This document shows, in pieces, positions 14,465-21,256 of a stretch of DNA of 24,048 nt. The stretch's first letter is position 1. Every line of letters starts with the position of its first letter. A program made the position numbers and the translations under genes. Source of the stretch: DASYYE01 sp035946955. Lineage in GTDB: Bacteria; Actinomycetota; Actinomycetes; Streptosporangiales; Streptosporangiaceae. The stretch covers positions 1 to 24,048 of the forward strand of contig DASYYE010000191.1 of assembly GCA_035946955.1 (NCBI GenBank). The letters are read 5' to 3'. The notes below the pieces were generated by a model that searched no databases, was not told the origin of the DNA, and saw nothing but the letters and a program-made list of their open reading frames with translations.

Positions 14465-15664
14465 TCAGTTAGCTGTGCCGTACTGTGCCAGCGCGGCCTG
14501 GGCGGCGGTGCTGGTCGCGGCCCTGCTGAGGTCATCGGAGAAGACGCCGCCGGGATAGGGGACAACCCATACGTGGAGCATCTGCGCGGTGTACTGGTCC
14601 TGCCATGTGGCCGGGTTGCAGTGGTCCCGGAGCTGGACGCCGAAGCCGGCAATGGTCTGACGGCCGTTGACACAGGTGACGAGGTGCGAGTGCCAGCGGG
14701 TGAGTCCTCCGCCGATCTGCGGGCCGTTCTGCTGGTCGTTACCCATGATGTACATGGCGCCGAGCAGGATCGGGGCGTGGTGTGGCACGTTGATCGCGTA
14801 CACCAGTGACGACGGGTGCTGTGGGTCGAGGCCCTGGAAGCCGGGGTTGGTGCCGTTGTACAGCAGGTGCTCCTCGCCGTTGGTCTTGAGCACGTAGGTG
14901 TATCCCGCCGCGAACGCCGCCGCGACGTTCGAGTAGCGCTTCAGGGTCGCATCCGTCTCGCTGACCAGCTGGGCGGCTGCCTGGACCTGCCCCGCGGTGG
15001 GGGGTGCTGCCGAGCCGTACATCCGCATGTCAGGCTTCCCGTCGGTGCTGCCCATGTCTCCCATGCCCGAGGTCAGCGCGCCGGATGACGTACCCCGTGA
15101 CATGGCGGATGCCATGCCTGCAGGCCCCTCGGGTCCAGCCCAGCCGGGTGTCATCACCGCAGTGGTCACCGCGATCACTGCGGCGGGAACCGCGGCAAAC
15201 GTGACCACGCGGGCGGCGGCACCGCGGTGCGCCACCGGGCGGTCCGCCAGGGACGGCCGCCACAGCAGTGCGGCGCACCCGGCGACCAGGCCGAGCTCCA
15301 GGACGCAGGTCACCACGTCCAGGGCGCCGACCGGCTCCGTGTGGTGCGAGTCCGGCCCGAACGGGAGGCCGACCGTGCGCGACGCCACGTATACGGCGAT
15401 AACAATGGCGTTCCCGGCGATGCCCGCCCACAGCCAGGGCCGCGACGGCCGCCACAGCAAAACCGCAGGCCATATCAGCTGTGCCCACGCGATCACCAGG
15501 AAGAAGGTGCCGTACAGGGTGTATTCCGCGAAGTGCTCGAACACGACCGCGAAATGGATTGCCGCGGCGCCGACGGACAGCGCCGCCAACCCACTCAGGA
15601 GGTACGGCCGGGCGGTGGCCGGCCCAGTGTGGACTTTCTTACTCGCAAGGACAGGAGTGCTCAT
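14465..15664 (-). CDS. Five-helix membrane protein with extracytoplasmic His-rich domain
   Basis: A 399-residue protein. Five predicted membrane helices lie in the first 190 residues (for example YLLSGLAALSVGAAAIHFAVV, TFFLVIAWAQLIWPAVLLW and VVTFAAVPAAVIAVTTAVM). A Met/Gly/Ser-rich linker follows, then a domain of about 170 residues that should lie outside the membrane if the N-terminus is inside. This domain has HLLYNGTNPGF, VPHHAPILLGAMYIM, GGGLTRWHSHLVTC and MLHVWVVPYPGGVFSDD; the several His and two Cys suggest metal or heme binding (inference). Similar uncharacterised proteins occur in actinomycetes as far as I recall. On the minus strand TAGCTT at 15677-15672 lies seven bases before the ATG, so the start may be leaderless. 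Confidence 0.7.
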   Translation of the reverse strand: MSTPVLASKKVHTGPATARPYLLSGLAALSVGAAAIHFAVVFEHFAEYTLYGTFFLVIAWAQLIWPAVLLWRPSRPWLWAGIAGNAIVIAVYVASRTVGLPFGPDSHHTEPVGALDVVTCVLELGLVAGCAALLWRPSLADRPVAHRGAAARVVTFAAVPAAVIAVTTAVMTPGWAGPEGPAGMASAMSRGTSSGALTSGMGDMGSTDGKPDMRMYGSAAPPTAGQVQAAAQLVSETDATLKRYSNVAAAFAAGYTYVLKTNGEEHLLYNGTNPGFQGLDPQHPSSLVYAINVPHHAPILLGAMYIMGNDQQNGPQIGGGLTRWHSHLVTCVNGRQTIAGFGVQLRDHCNPATWQDQYTAQMLHVWVVPYPGGVFSDDLSRAATSTAAQAALAQYGTAN

Positions 15665-15726
15665 ACCGCTGAAGCTAACTTCGCGGTCACGTGGCTGGCA
15701 TCGGCCGAAGGGCCGATTTCACCTAC

Positions 15727-15780
15727 CTCTTGAGGAGTACGGCCCTCTTGAGGAGTACGGCCTCCTTGCGGAGTACTCCT
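15727..15780. repeat. Three tandem 18-bp repeats
   Basis: Units at 15727-15744, 15745-15762 and 15763-15780 follow the pattern CTCTTGAGGAGTACGGCC. The first two are identical; the third differs at a few positions and contains the palindrome GGAGTACTCC. They lie in the divergent gap between the membrane protein and the ArsR operon and could be regulator sites; AGGAGTACAT near 15949-15958 shares the GGAGTAC core. Confidence 0.75.
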
Positions 15781-15909
15781 ATTTGCCAGGCAGCCTCAAC
15801 CCCCGTGAAGCCCAGGGCCGATGGCAGGCTGGCGTGCATTGTGGCGGCATCTGAAGCGAAGCGCTGCCAGTGGCGGGGGAGCGCCACCTTCTTGTCAGCG
15901 GCGGGCCAC

Positions 15910-15958
15910 AGCCCCAACAGTGAGGCAGTTGCTTGACTGTTGGGGCTCCAGGAGTACA
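15910..15958 (+). promoter_or_regulatory. ArsR operon promoter and candidate operator
   Basis: A perfect 12-bp inverted repeat, AGCCCCAACAGT (15910-15921) and ACTGTTGGGGCT (15936-15947), overlaps the -35 box TTGACT (15933-15938). TACATA follows after 16 bases, nine bases before ATG 15970, so the transcript has almost no leader. The arrangement fits autorepression by the ArsR protein. Confidence 0.6.
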
Positions 15959-15969
15959 TACTTAGGTTC

Positions 15970-16362
15970 ATGCTTAACTATGCGCCGGACCTGGACCGTG
16001 TCTTCCAGGCCCTGGCGGATCCTGGCCGGCGGCTCATGGTCGAGCGGCTCACCCAGGGCCCGGCGTCGGTGAGTGAACTCGGCAGGCCGCTGGACATGTC
16101 CCTGCCTGCGGTCCTCCAGCACGTGCAGGTGCTGGAGGCAAGCGGCCTGATCCGCTCTCAGAAGGTCGGGCGGACGCGCACCTGCAGCATCAATCCGGCC
16201 GCGCTCCGCTCCGCGGAGGACTGGATCGCCGGCCGGCGCAGCATGGTCGAGCGCCGCCTCGACCGGCTTGGCGAGTACCTGGCGCAGGCCGCCGACGGGC
16301 CAGACCAGGGCTGGGTCACCGAGCCTGGTGATACAACCAACGAAGAAGTGGAGCAGCAATGA
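15970..16362 (+). CDS. ArsR-family transcriptional regulator
   Basis: A 130-residue winged-helix repressor of the ArsR superfamily. It opens with DLDRVFQALADPGRRLMVERLTQGPASVSELGRPLDMSLPAVLQHVQVLEASGLIRSQKVGRTRTC, the classic recognition-helix and wing layout (residues about 8-75). No Cys pair of the metal-sensing ArsR type is present in the helix; members of this type beside SRPBCC genes are usually not metal sensors. I chose ATG 15970 over the earlier frame start at 15940 because the promoter would otherwise lie inside the gene. Its TGA overlaps the ATG of the next gene (ATGA), showing coupling. Confidence 0.9.
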   Translation: MLNYAPDLDRVFQALADPGRRLMVERLTQGPASVSELGRPLDMSLPAVLQHVQVLEASGLIRSQKVGRTRTCSINPAALRSAEDWIAGRRSMVERRLDRLGEYLAQAADGPDQGWVTEPGDTTNEEVEQQ

Positions 16363-16841
16363 CTGAGCGTTCCGTCATCCACGACACGTTCTCGATCGAG
16401 CGGACCTACCCGGCAGCGCCGTCGCGGGTGTTCACCGCATTCGCCTCGAAGGAAGCCAAGGAGGCCTGGGGCGATGACCCCGACGTGGGGTCCGCTGATG
16501 GCGCCAGCATGGAGCTGGATTTCCGGCCTGGCGGCAGGGAGCGGTTCGGCTTCAAGTACCAGGACAAGACCTACAGTTACGACGCGCTCTACTACGACAT
16601 CGTGCCGGACCAGCGGATCGTGTACAGCTACGAGATGCACGCCGACGGAGTCAGGATCTCGGTGTCCGTCGCCACCATCGAGTTCGTCAAGAGCGGTGAC
16701 GAAACCACGCTGACCTGGACCGAGCAGGGCGTCTACCTCGACGGCATCGACGGGTCACAGGCGCCTGCGCTGCGCAGGGAAGGCACGGCCGAAATGCTGG
16801 AAGGCCTGGCCCGGTACATGACGGCGCAGCTGTCGAGCTGA
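16359..16841 (+). CDS. SRPBCC (AHSA1-like) family protein
   Basis: A 160-residue protein of the START/SRPBCC superfamily in the AHSA1-like branch. It opens DTFSIERTYPAAPSRVFTAFASKEAKEAWG, goes on to MELDFRPGGRERF and TYSYDALYYDIVPDQRIVYSYEM, and ends with TLTWTEQGVYLDG and a C-terminal helix (GTAEMLEGLARYMTAQL). The fold binds hydrophobic ligands in a helix-grip cavity; the ligand here is unknown. An ArsR gene directly before such a gene is a very common bacterial pairing, in which the ArsR protein controls both. The 4-bp overlap with the ArsR gene supports this. Confidence 0.9.
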   Translation: MTERSVIHDTFSIERTYPAAPSRVFTAFASKEAKEAWGDDPDVGSADGASMELDFRPGGRERFGFKYQDKTYSYDALYYDIVPDQRIVYSYEMHADGVRISVSVATIEFVKSGDETTLTWTEQGVYLDGIDGSQAPALRREGTAEMLEGLARYMTAQLSS

Positions 16842-16889
16842 CCGAGTACGGACGGCTTCACAGTACGCACGACCGGAGGAACACCGACA

Positions 16890-17450
16890 ATGCGGAAACT
16901 GATAGCACGGATATTCGACTACTCGCTCGACGGCCTGGTCGCGGACGAAGGAACCGAGTTCTTCCAGTTCTGCCGCGACCTGCCCGACGACGACGCGCAG
17001 CTGGCCCAGACCGGCGACCTGTACGAGCATGCGTATGCGCACATCATGGGCCGGGCGCTCTATGAGGGAATGGCCGGTTACTTCCCGACTGCGGTCGACC
17101 ACCCCTACGCCGGCACCCTGAACGCCGCGCGCAAGGTCGTCTTCTCACGCACCCTGAAGACCGTCGATTGGGCCAACACCACGATCGCGGCTGGCGACAC
17201 GGCTGAGGAGGTCGACAAGCTCAGGCGGGGCGGGGACGGGTATCTCATTGTCAGTGGTGGCGTCAGCTTCTGGCGCTCGCTCACGCGGCTCGACCTGATC
17301 GACGAGTTCCGGGTAACCGTGTTCCCCTACCTGGCGGGGGAGGGCACGCGACTGTTCGACGGCGTCGGGAAGTCCCGCCAGCTCGACCGGGTGTCCAGCA
17401 TCGCCAGGGCCAACGGGACGATCGAACTGGAATACCGGCGGCACCGCTGA
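16890..17450 (+). CDS. Dihydrofolate reductase / RibD C-terminal family protein
   Basis: A 186-residue protein of the RibD_C/dihydrofolate-reductase-like family, NAD(P)H-dependent reductases of mostly unknown substrate. Visible motifs are IARIFDYSLDGLVA at the N-terminus, HIMGRALYEGMAGYFP, RKVVFSRTLKTVDWANTTIA, LIVSGGVSFWRSL (the nucleotide-binding GG turn) and DEFRVTVFPYLAGEGTRLF. ATG 16890 has a CGGAGG site seven to eight bases upstream. It follows the SRPBCC gene by 48 bp on the same strand, so it is probably the third gene of the ArsR operon. Confidence 0.88.
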   Translation: MRKLIARIFDYSLDGLVADEGTEFFQFCRDLPDDDAQLAQTGDLYEHAYAHIMGRALYEGMAGYFPTAVDHPYAGTLNAARKVVFSRTLKTVDWANTTIAAGDTAEEVDKLRRGGDGYLIVSGGVSFWRSLTRLDLIDEFRVTVFPYLAGEGTRLFDGVGKSRQLDRVSSIARANGTIELEYRRHR

Positions 17451-17466
17451 CGCGCGGCCCTGCAGC

Positions 17467-17490
17467 GACCCGCGGGACCGTTACCGGGTC
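17467..17490. terminator. Weak hairpin between convergent genes
   Basis: GACCCG (17467-17472) and CGGGTC (17485-17490) pair across 12 bases in the short gap between the reductase-like gene and the DUF998-like gene. The stem is short and without a T-run. Confidence 0.3.
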
Positions 17491-18150
17491 ACTCCAGCTG
17501 GGGTGCCAGTTGGCCGCCTGGTGACGGCGATGGCGACGACGGCAATCCACACCAGTTCCAGGCCGAGGAAGATCCGCTCGTAGAGGCCGCCAGGGGCGTG
17601 GTGCTTGTAGGCGGTGCCGAGCAGCAGGTAGGCGATGGCGGCGGCGACCGAGGTGGCAAGCAGGAGGGGCGCGGCGGGCCGCCAGGCTGAGTCGGGCATG
17701 AGGCTGGCGGATATCAGGACGGCGCCGATCGTGATGCAGGTGAACGCGATGAAGGCCAGGATCAGGTGGACGACGCCGCTGCCGTGCTGGGGCGTGCCCT
17801 CGGGGTCGTCGGCGAAGAACGCCAGCAAGCCGGAGCAGACGGCCCAGGTGACGAGCAGGGTCAGGCCGCCCCGGATGCGGCCGCCCGGGCGGGTGGCCCA
17901 GTACAGGGCGCCGGCGATGGCCAGGGACAGGGCGCAGCGCAGCAGGAAGTTCAGGTCCATCACCCAGTACCACGGGCCGCGGCCGTAGTCGCTCTCCGCG
18001 TTGTAGACCAGGCTGTACCCGGGCCGCAGGAAGGCCAGCAGGACGTCGATGGCCACGTAGACGGCGACCCCGGAGAGCGCGAGCCGGGCCAGCGGTTTCG
18101 CATGGGAGAAGGCGGGGCGCTGCCGCGGGGGGCGAGACAGCGGCCGTCAT
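17481..18150 (-). CDS. DUF998-like membrane protein, probable 5' frameshift
   Basis: An uninterrupted frame of 191 residues (GTG 18056 to 17481) encodes about five to six membrane helices and the segment RPGYSLVYNAESDYGRGPWYWVMDLNFLLRC, typical of DUF998 proteins. Coding character extends upstream of 18056 in the same frame (SHAKPLARLALSGVAVYV) but reaches a stop without a good start. A well-placed ATG at 18150, behind GGGGA, opens one frame over with MTAAVSPPAAAP. Losing or gaining one base, most simply in the G6 run at 18127-18132, would join them into about 220 residues. So either a sequencing error or a real frameshift is likely. Function unknown. Confidence 0.68.
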
Positions 18151-18221
18151 AGGGATCCCCGGAGAGGCGGGCCGGGGCGCGGACCGAGGGTCCGTGGCCG
18201 GCGAAGGTGCCGCGAGAAAAC

Positions 18222-18234
18222 GCAACTTAGTTGC
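18222..18234. promoter_or_regulatory. Candidate operator before the DUF998-like gene
   Basis: The perfect palindrome GCAACT-T-AGTTGC lies 72 bp before ATG 18150, next to the AT-rich TGCATATATTGA that could supply a minus-strand -10 box. The size and form fit a TetR/MarR-type site; the regulator is unknown. Confidence 0.45.
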
Positions 18235-18361
18235 ATATATTGAGTGTGCTGGGGTTGTGGCTGCTGAGTCAATGCCTGCTCCTCACCGGCTGCCCGGCTT
18301 GATGAGGCGCAGCCGCGCCGAACGGCCAGCGGGATCTGCGCAGCCCAAAGCAGCAAGCTAG

Positions 18362-18817
18362 CTACCAGTGGTTGGGAGGTCCGTCGCCCGGGCCCGCGCC
18401 TGTGTGGGCCGCGAAGATGACCGACTCGAAGTGCTGACAGCCGTCGGGAGGCCCGTCAGGATGGTGGGACAGGACGTGTTCGAGGTACTCACGGGCTTGG
18501 GTCATCTGCTCGGCCTGCCGGCGCAGCGTCTCGATGCGTTCGGAGACGATCTGCGCCCATTCTCGGCTGGACGTCGGCCCGGCCAAGATGTCAGCGATCT
18601 CGTCGAGGCTCATGAGCCCGCAGGTCTGCCAGTACAAGATGATGGCTAGCCTGCGAATCTGTTCCGGCCCGTACCAGCGTCGCCCCGCGTGGCGTGACAC
18701 CGGGTCGAGGAGACCACGCTCTTCGTAGTAGCGGATGGCAGAGGCGCGGATGCTGAACCGTCGGGCCACCTCGTCGATCGGGACGAGGTCGACGCTGGTC
18801 GTCGGGGTCGCCGGCAT
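18362..18817 (-). CDS. MerR-family transcriptional regulator
   Basis: A 151-residue MerR-type regulator. The N-terminal winged helix (about 12-80) reads IDEVARRFSIRASAIRYYEERGLLDPVSRHAGRRWYGPEQIRRLAIILYWQTCGLMSLDEIADIL. A dimerisation helix follows (about 85-120: VSERIETLRRQAEQMTQAREYLEHVL), then a short effector tail with one Cys and several His (LSHHPDGPPDGCQHFES). ATG 18817 follows GGAGG at good distance. The gene is divergent from the MFS transporter, whose promoter has MerR-type geometry, so control of that transporter is the simplest reading. Confidence 0.9.
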   Translation of the reverse strand: MPATPTTSVDLVPIDEVARRFSIRASAIRYYEERGLLDPVSRHAGRRWYGPEQIRRLAIILYWQTCGLMSLDEIADILAGPTSSREWAQIVSERIETLRRQAEQMTQAREYLEHVLSHHPDGPPDGCQHFESVIFAAHTGAGPGDGPPNHW

Positions 18818-18857
18818 GGGTGTTTCCTCCTAGCTGCCAGTATCGGGCCGAAACCGC

Positions 18858-18888
18858 TTGCGTTCAAGCCGGCTTGAACCTGCAGGAT
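18858..18888 (+). promoter_or_regulatory. MerR-type promoter of the MFS gene
   Basis: The -35 TTGCGT (18858-18863) and -10 CAGGAT (18883-18888) are 19 bases apart, the long spacing that MerR proteins correct. The 18-bp perfect palindrome GTTCAAGCCGGCTTGAAC (18862-18879) fills the spacer. Six bases after the -10 comes GTG 18895, so the transcript is probably leaderless. Confidence 0.75.
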
Positions 18889-18894
18889 GATGGG

Positions 18895-20181
18895 GTGAGG
18901 TTGATGCGGCGGTTGTTGGTGGACGTCACGCCGCTGCGCCGGTCCCGTGACCTGCGGGCCCTGGTGGCCAGCCAGGCCGTCTCATTGCTCGGCTCGCAGA
19001 TGACCGCAGTAGCCGTGTTCTACCAGGTGTACTCGCTCACCCACTCGTCGCTGGATGTGGGCCTGGCGTCACTGGCCATGCTGGCGCCGATGCTGGTCGG
19101 GGCGCTCTACGGCGGCGCGGTGGCCGACCACGCCGACCGCCGCCGCTTGCTGATGGTGGTGTCGGCCGGCTCGGCAGCAACCAGCGCCGGTCTTGCCATC
19201 AACGCGTCCGGCACCCCGGGCCTGTGGCCGCTGTTCCTGTGCCCGGCGGTAGGGGCGGGCCTGGACACCTTCGCCGGCTCGGCACGGGGGGCGGTGGTTC
19301 CCAACCTGGTGGAGCGATCCGAGGTGCCGGCCGCCAACGCCATGTTCCAGGCGATATTCCAGCTGGGCTTGGTCGCCGGGCCCGCCCTGGCCGGTCTCCT
19401 GATCGCTGCCACCGGGCCCCGTGCCGTGTTTGTCATCGACGCCGTCTCCTTCGGGGTTGCGGCAGTGGGCGCATGGGCGATCCGTCCCCAGCCACCGGGT
19501 GACGGTGGCGGACGGTCACCTGGGCTGCGCTCGATCGTGGAAGGCATCCGGTTCCTGCGGGGCCGCCAAGCCATCCAGGGAGCGTTGCTGATCGATGTGA
19601 ACGCCACCGTGCTGGGTATGCCCAGGGCGCTCTTCCCGGCCATGGCCGTCGGGGCGTTCGCCGGGGGTGCCGCCACTCTCGGGCTGCTCTACGCGGCGCC
19701 GGGGGCCGGAGCATTGTGCGGGGCGCTCATGTCCGGATGGGTGGGCCGGATCAGCCGGCAGGGCAGGGCGGTAACCATCGCGGTGATCGTGTGGGGCCTG
19801 GCCATCGCCGGCTTCGGCTGGACCCGCTGGCTCCCCGCCGCTTTGGTCCTCCTCGCCATCGCCGGCTACGCCGACGTCGTCTCCGCTGTGCTGCGCTCCA
19901 CCATCGTCCAGTTGGCTGTCCCTGACTCCCTGCGCGGCCGGATGACGGGCCTGCACATGGCGCTCGTCACCGGCGCCCCTCGCCTCGGGGACATCGAAGC
20001 TGGTGCGGTGGCCGCAGGTTTCGGAGACACGGTCTCGGTCGTTTCCGGCGGGCTCGGCTGTGTCGCAGGGGCTTTGGTGATCGCTCAGCTCATGCCTGGT
20101 TTTCGCCGCCAACGCTCAACTTCGGTGACGGCTGCCGTCCCGGTCGAGGCGGCAGCCGTCACCGAGGAACGGGCCCGATGA
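18895..20181 (+). CDS. MFS efflux transporter (EntS-like)
   Basis: A 428-residue major facilitator protein with about 12 membrane helices, of the MFS_3/enterobactin-exporter-like branch. It starts LVDVTPLRRSRDLRALVASQAVSLLGSQMTAVAVFYQVY. The loop 2-3 motif is GGAVADHADRRRLLM, and later come RGAVVPNLVERSEVPAANAMFQAIFQLGLVAGPALAGLLI and VPDSLRGRMTGLHMAL, both typical of the branch. It probably exports a small molecule or drug by proton antiport. The frame is open from 18820, but GTG 18895 is favoured by the promoter position; ATG 18904 is the alternative. The MerR gene is divergent. Confidence 0.9.
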   Translation: MRLMRRLLVDVTPLRRSRDLRALVASQAVSLLGSQMTAVAVFYQVYSLTHSSLDVGLASLAMLAPMLVGALYGGAVADHADRRRLLMVVSAGSAATSAGLAINASGTPGLWPLFLCPAVGAGLDTFAGSARGAVVPNLVERSEVPAANAMFQAIFQLGLVAGPALAGLLIAATGPRAVFVIDAVSFGVAAVGAWAIRPQPPGDGGGRSPGLRSIVEGIRFLRGRQAIQGALLIDVNATVLGMPRALFPAMAVGAFAGGAATLGLLYAAPGAGALCGALMSGWVGRISRQGRAVTIAVIVWGLAIAGFGWTRWLPAALVLLAIAGYADVVSAVLRSTIVQLAVPDSLRGRMTGLHMALVTGAPRLGDIEAGAVAAGFGDTVSVVSGGLGCVAGALVIAQLMPGFRRQRSTSVTAAVPVEAAAVTEERAR

Positions 20182-20311
20182 AGACCCAATCCGGCTGTTC
20201 GCGGGCGGCGGCGACCAGTTCGTCATTGGTGCTGGCGTGACCGTCCAGCCGCCAGTACTGACCGCCGCCGTCGTGCCCGCCGAGACGTTCCAACGGCAAT
20301 GCGGCCCCCAC
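20159..20311 (-). CDS. Possible small gene or gene remnant
   Basis: On the minus strand one frame encodes about 50 residues with protein-like composition: LPLERLGGHDGGGQYWRLDGHASTNDELVAAAREQPDWVFIGPVPR, ending with TGA at 20161-20159. The candidate GTG at 20311 has no ribosome site, and the tail overlaps the MFS gene end by 23 bp. I do not recognise it. It may be a degraded gene or chance. Confidence 0.3.
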   Translation of the reverse strand: MGAALPLERLGGHDGGGQYWRLDGHASTNDELVAAAREQPDWVFIGPVPR

Positions 20312-20335
20312 CGGAGGAGGCGAGAGGGAAGCTAC

Positions 20336-20354
20336 TTGACATAATGCTCATTAT
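20336..20354. promoter_or_regulatory. Candidate vapBC operator
   Basis: The AT-rich palindrome ATAATG-CT-CATTAT (20341-20354) directly follows TTGACA-like bases at 20336-20341. Such sites before vapBC operons are usually bound by the antitoxin-toxin complex. It lies about 110 bp before the leader ORF. No good -10 box was found at 17 bases from TTGACA. Confidence 0.45.
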
Positions 20355-20463
20355 CGGCACAGAAGTCATGGGAGTTGCAGCGGGGTGCAAGGACTCTGTC
20401 CCCGTGCACTGGCGCTGCGGGCGACGGGATTGGCTGTCACGGGACACGTACCAAGGAGGTGAG

Positions 20464-20514
20464 ATGTGGAAGCTGTATTATGGGGCGATACATCGTCACC
20501 ATCGGAGGGTGTGA
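20464..20514 (+). CDS. 16-codon leader ORF before vapB
   Basis: ATG 20464 follows AAGGAGGT (20453-20460), the best ribosome site in this area. The 16 codons encode MWKLYYGAIHRHHRRV and end in TGA at 20512-20514, whose last base is the first of the vapB ATG (TGATG). The GGAGGG site of vapB lies within its last codons. This is a classic arrangement for translational coupling. The peptide is basic, with four His and four Arg or Lys. Confidence 0.55.
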   Translation: MWKLYYGAIHRHHRRV

Positions 20515-20735
20515 TGACGGTTACCCAGATCGACTTGGACGACGACGCGCTGGCGGAAGCGATGCGGCTTTCTGGCGCGACGACCAAGAAGGACACCGTG
20601 AACCTTGCCCTGCGTGAGTACGCGGCCCGCCATCGGCGGGTTGCGGCGCTCGATCACTATGCAGTGCTTGCTGAGGGCTGGGACTTCGAGGGCTGGCAGC
20701 AGCGGCGGGAAGCTGAGAAGGAACCGGCTGAGTGA
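20514..20735 (+). CDS. vapB: VapB-type antitoxin
   Basis: A 73-residue antitoxin. The N-terminal part TQIDLDDDALAEAMRLSGATTKKDTVNLALREYAARHRR is a ribbon-helix-helix DNA-binding domain of the VapB type. The C-terminal part (LDHYAVLAEGWDFEGWQQRREAEKEPAE), with aromatic and acidic residues, should wrap the toxin's active site. ATG 20514 has GGAGGG five bases upstream; an earlier in-frame GTG at 20466 was rejected. Its TGA overlaps the vapC GTG in GTGA, so the two are coupled. The complex normally represses its own promoter. Confidence 0.85.
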   Translation: MTVTQIDLDDDALAEAMRLSGATTKKDTVNLALREYAARHRRVAALDHYAVLAEGWDFEGWQQRREAEKEPAE

Positions 20736-21154
20736 TCCGGTACCTGGTCGACTCTTCGGGGTTGTGGCGGCTGCTGCGGGACAGCAAACTGCGTGCGGCG
20801 TGGGCTGACGTGGTGACGGTGGGTGCCGTTGGCTCCTGCCAGCCGCAGCGTGCGGAATTCCGCCGCTCGGCCCGCACGGTGAGCGAGTACGAGCAGATGT
20901 CAGCGATGTTTGACGATCTGTACCCCGAGGCCACGGTCCCTAGGACCGCCTGGCGGTGGATCGACTCGGCTCAGCACAGGCTTGCTCATCATGGGGCACA
21001 CCGGGCACTTGGATGTGTGGACCTGCTTATCTGCGCCACGGCAGCCCATCATCGGCTCGTTGTGCTACATGACGATGCTGACTTTGCGACCGCTGGCAGG
21101 CATCTGCCTGATCTGCATCAGCGGAACGTCCACGACACGCCTGCTCCGGAGTGA
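20732..21154 (+). CDS. vapC: VapC-type PIN-domain ribonuclease toxin
   Basis: A 140-residue PIN-domain protein, expected to be an Mg2+-dependent RNase that stops translation when freed from VapB. The four acidic positions are present: Asp7 (YLVDSSGLWRLL), Glu42 (QRAEFRRSAR), Asp97 (LGCVDLLICATA) and an Asp in LHDDADF (114-117). Length is normal and the gene appears intact. GTG 20732 overlaps the vapB stop. The RNA target cannot be predicted. Confidence 0.88.
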   Translation: MIRYLVDSSGLWRLLRDSKLRAAWADVVTVGAVGSCQPQRAEFRRSARTVSEYEQMSAMFDDLYPEATVPRTAWRWIDSAQHRLAHHGAHRALGCVDLLICATAAHHRLVVLHDDADFATAGRHLPDLHQRNVHDTPAPE

Positions 21155-21243
21155 CGTCCGTCTCCAGTTCTGCCTCCCCGAACGACCAACAGGATGATCG
21201 TCTCCGGAAACGACATGATGGCTGGCACGGGACAGCGCGGTGC

Positions 21244-21249
21244 GATAGT
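21244..21249 (+). promoter_or_regulatory. Candidate leaderless promoter -10 box
   Basis: GATAGT lies seven bases before ATG 21257. CTGGCA (21222-21227), a four-of-six -35 match, is 16 bases upstream of it. This supports ATG 21257 as a leaderless start; no ribosome site is seen there. Confidence 0.4.
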
Positions 21250-21256
21250 TGAGACT

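Noticed and set aside
17281..18225. 314-residue minus-strand frame
   Set aside because: Only its short MTAAVSPPAAAP segment after ATG 18150 is likely coding; the rest is a shadow of the DUF998-like and reductase-like genes.
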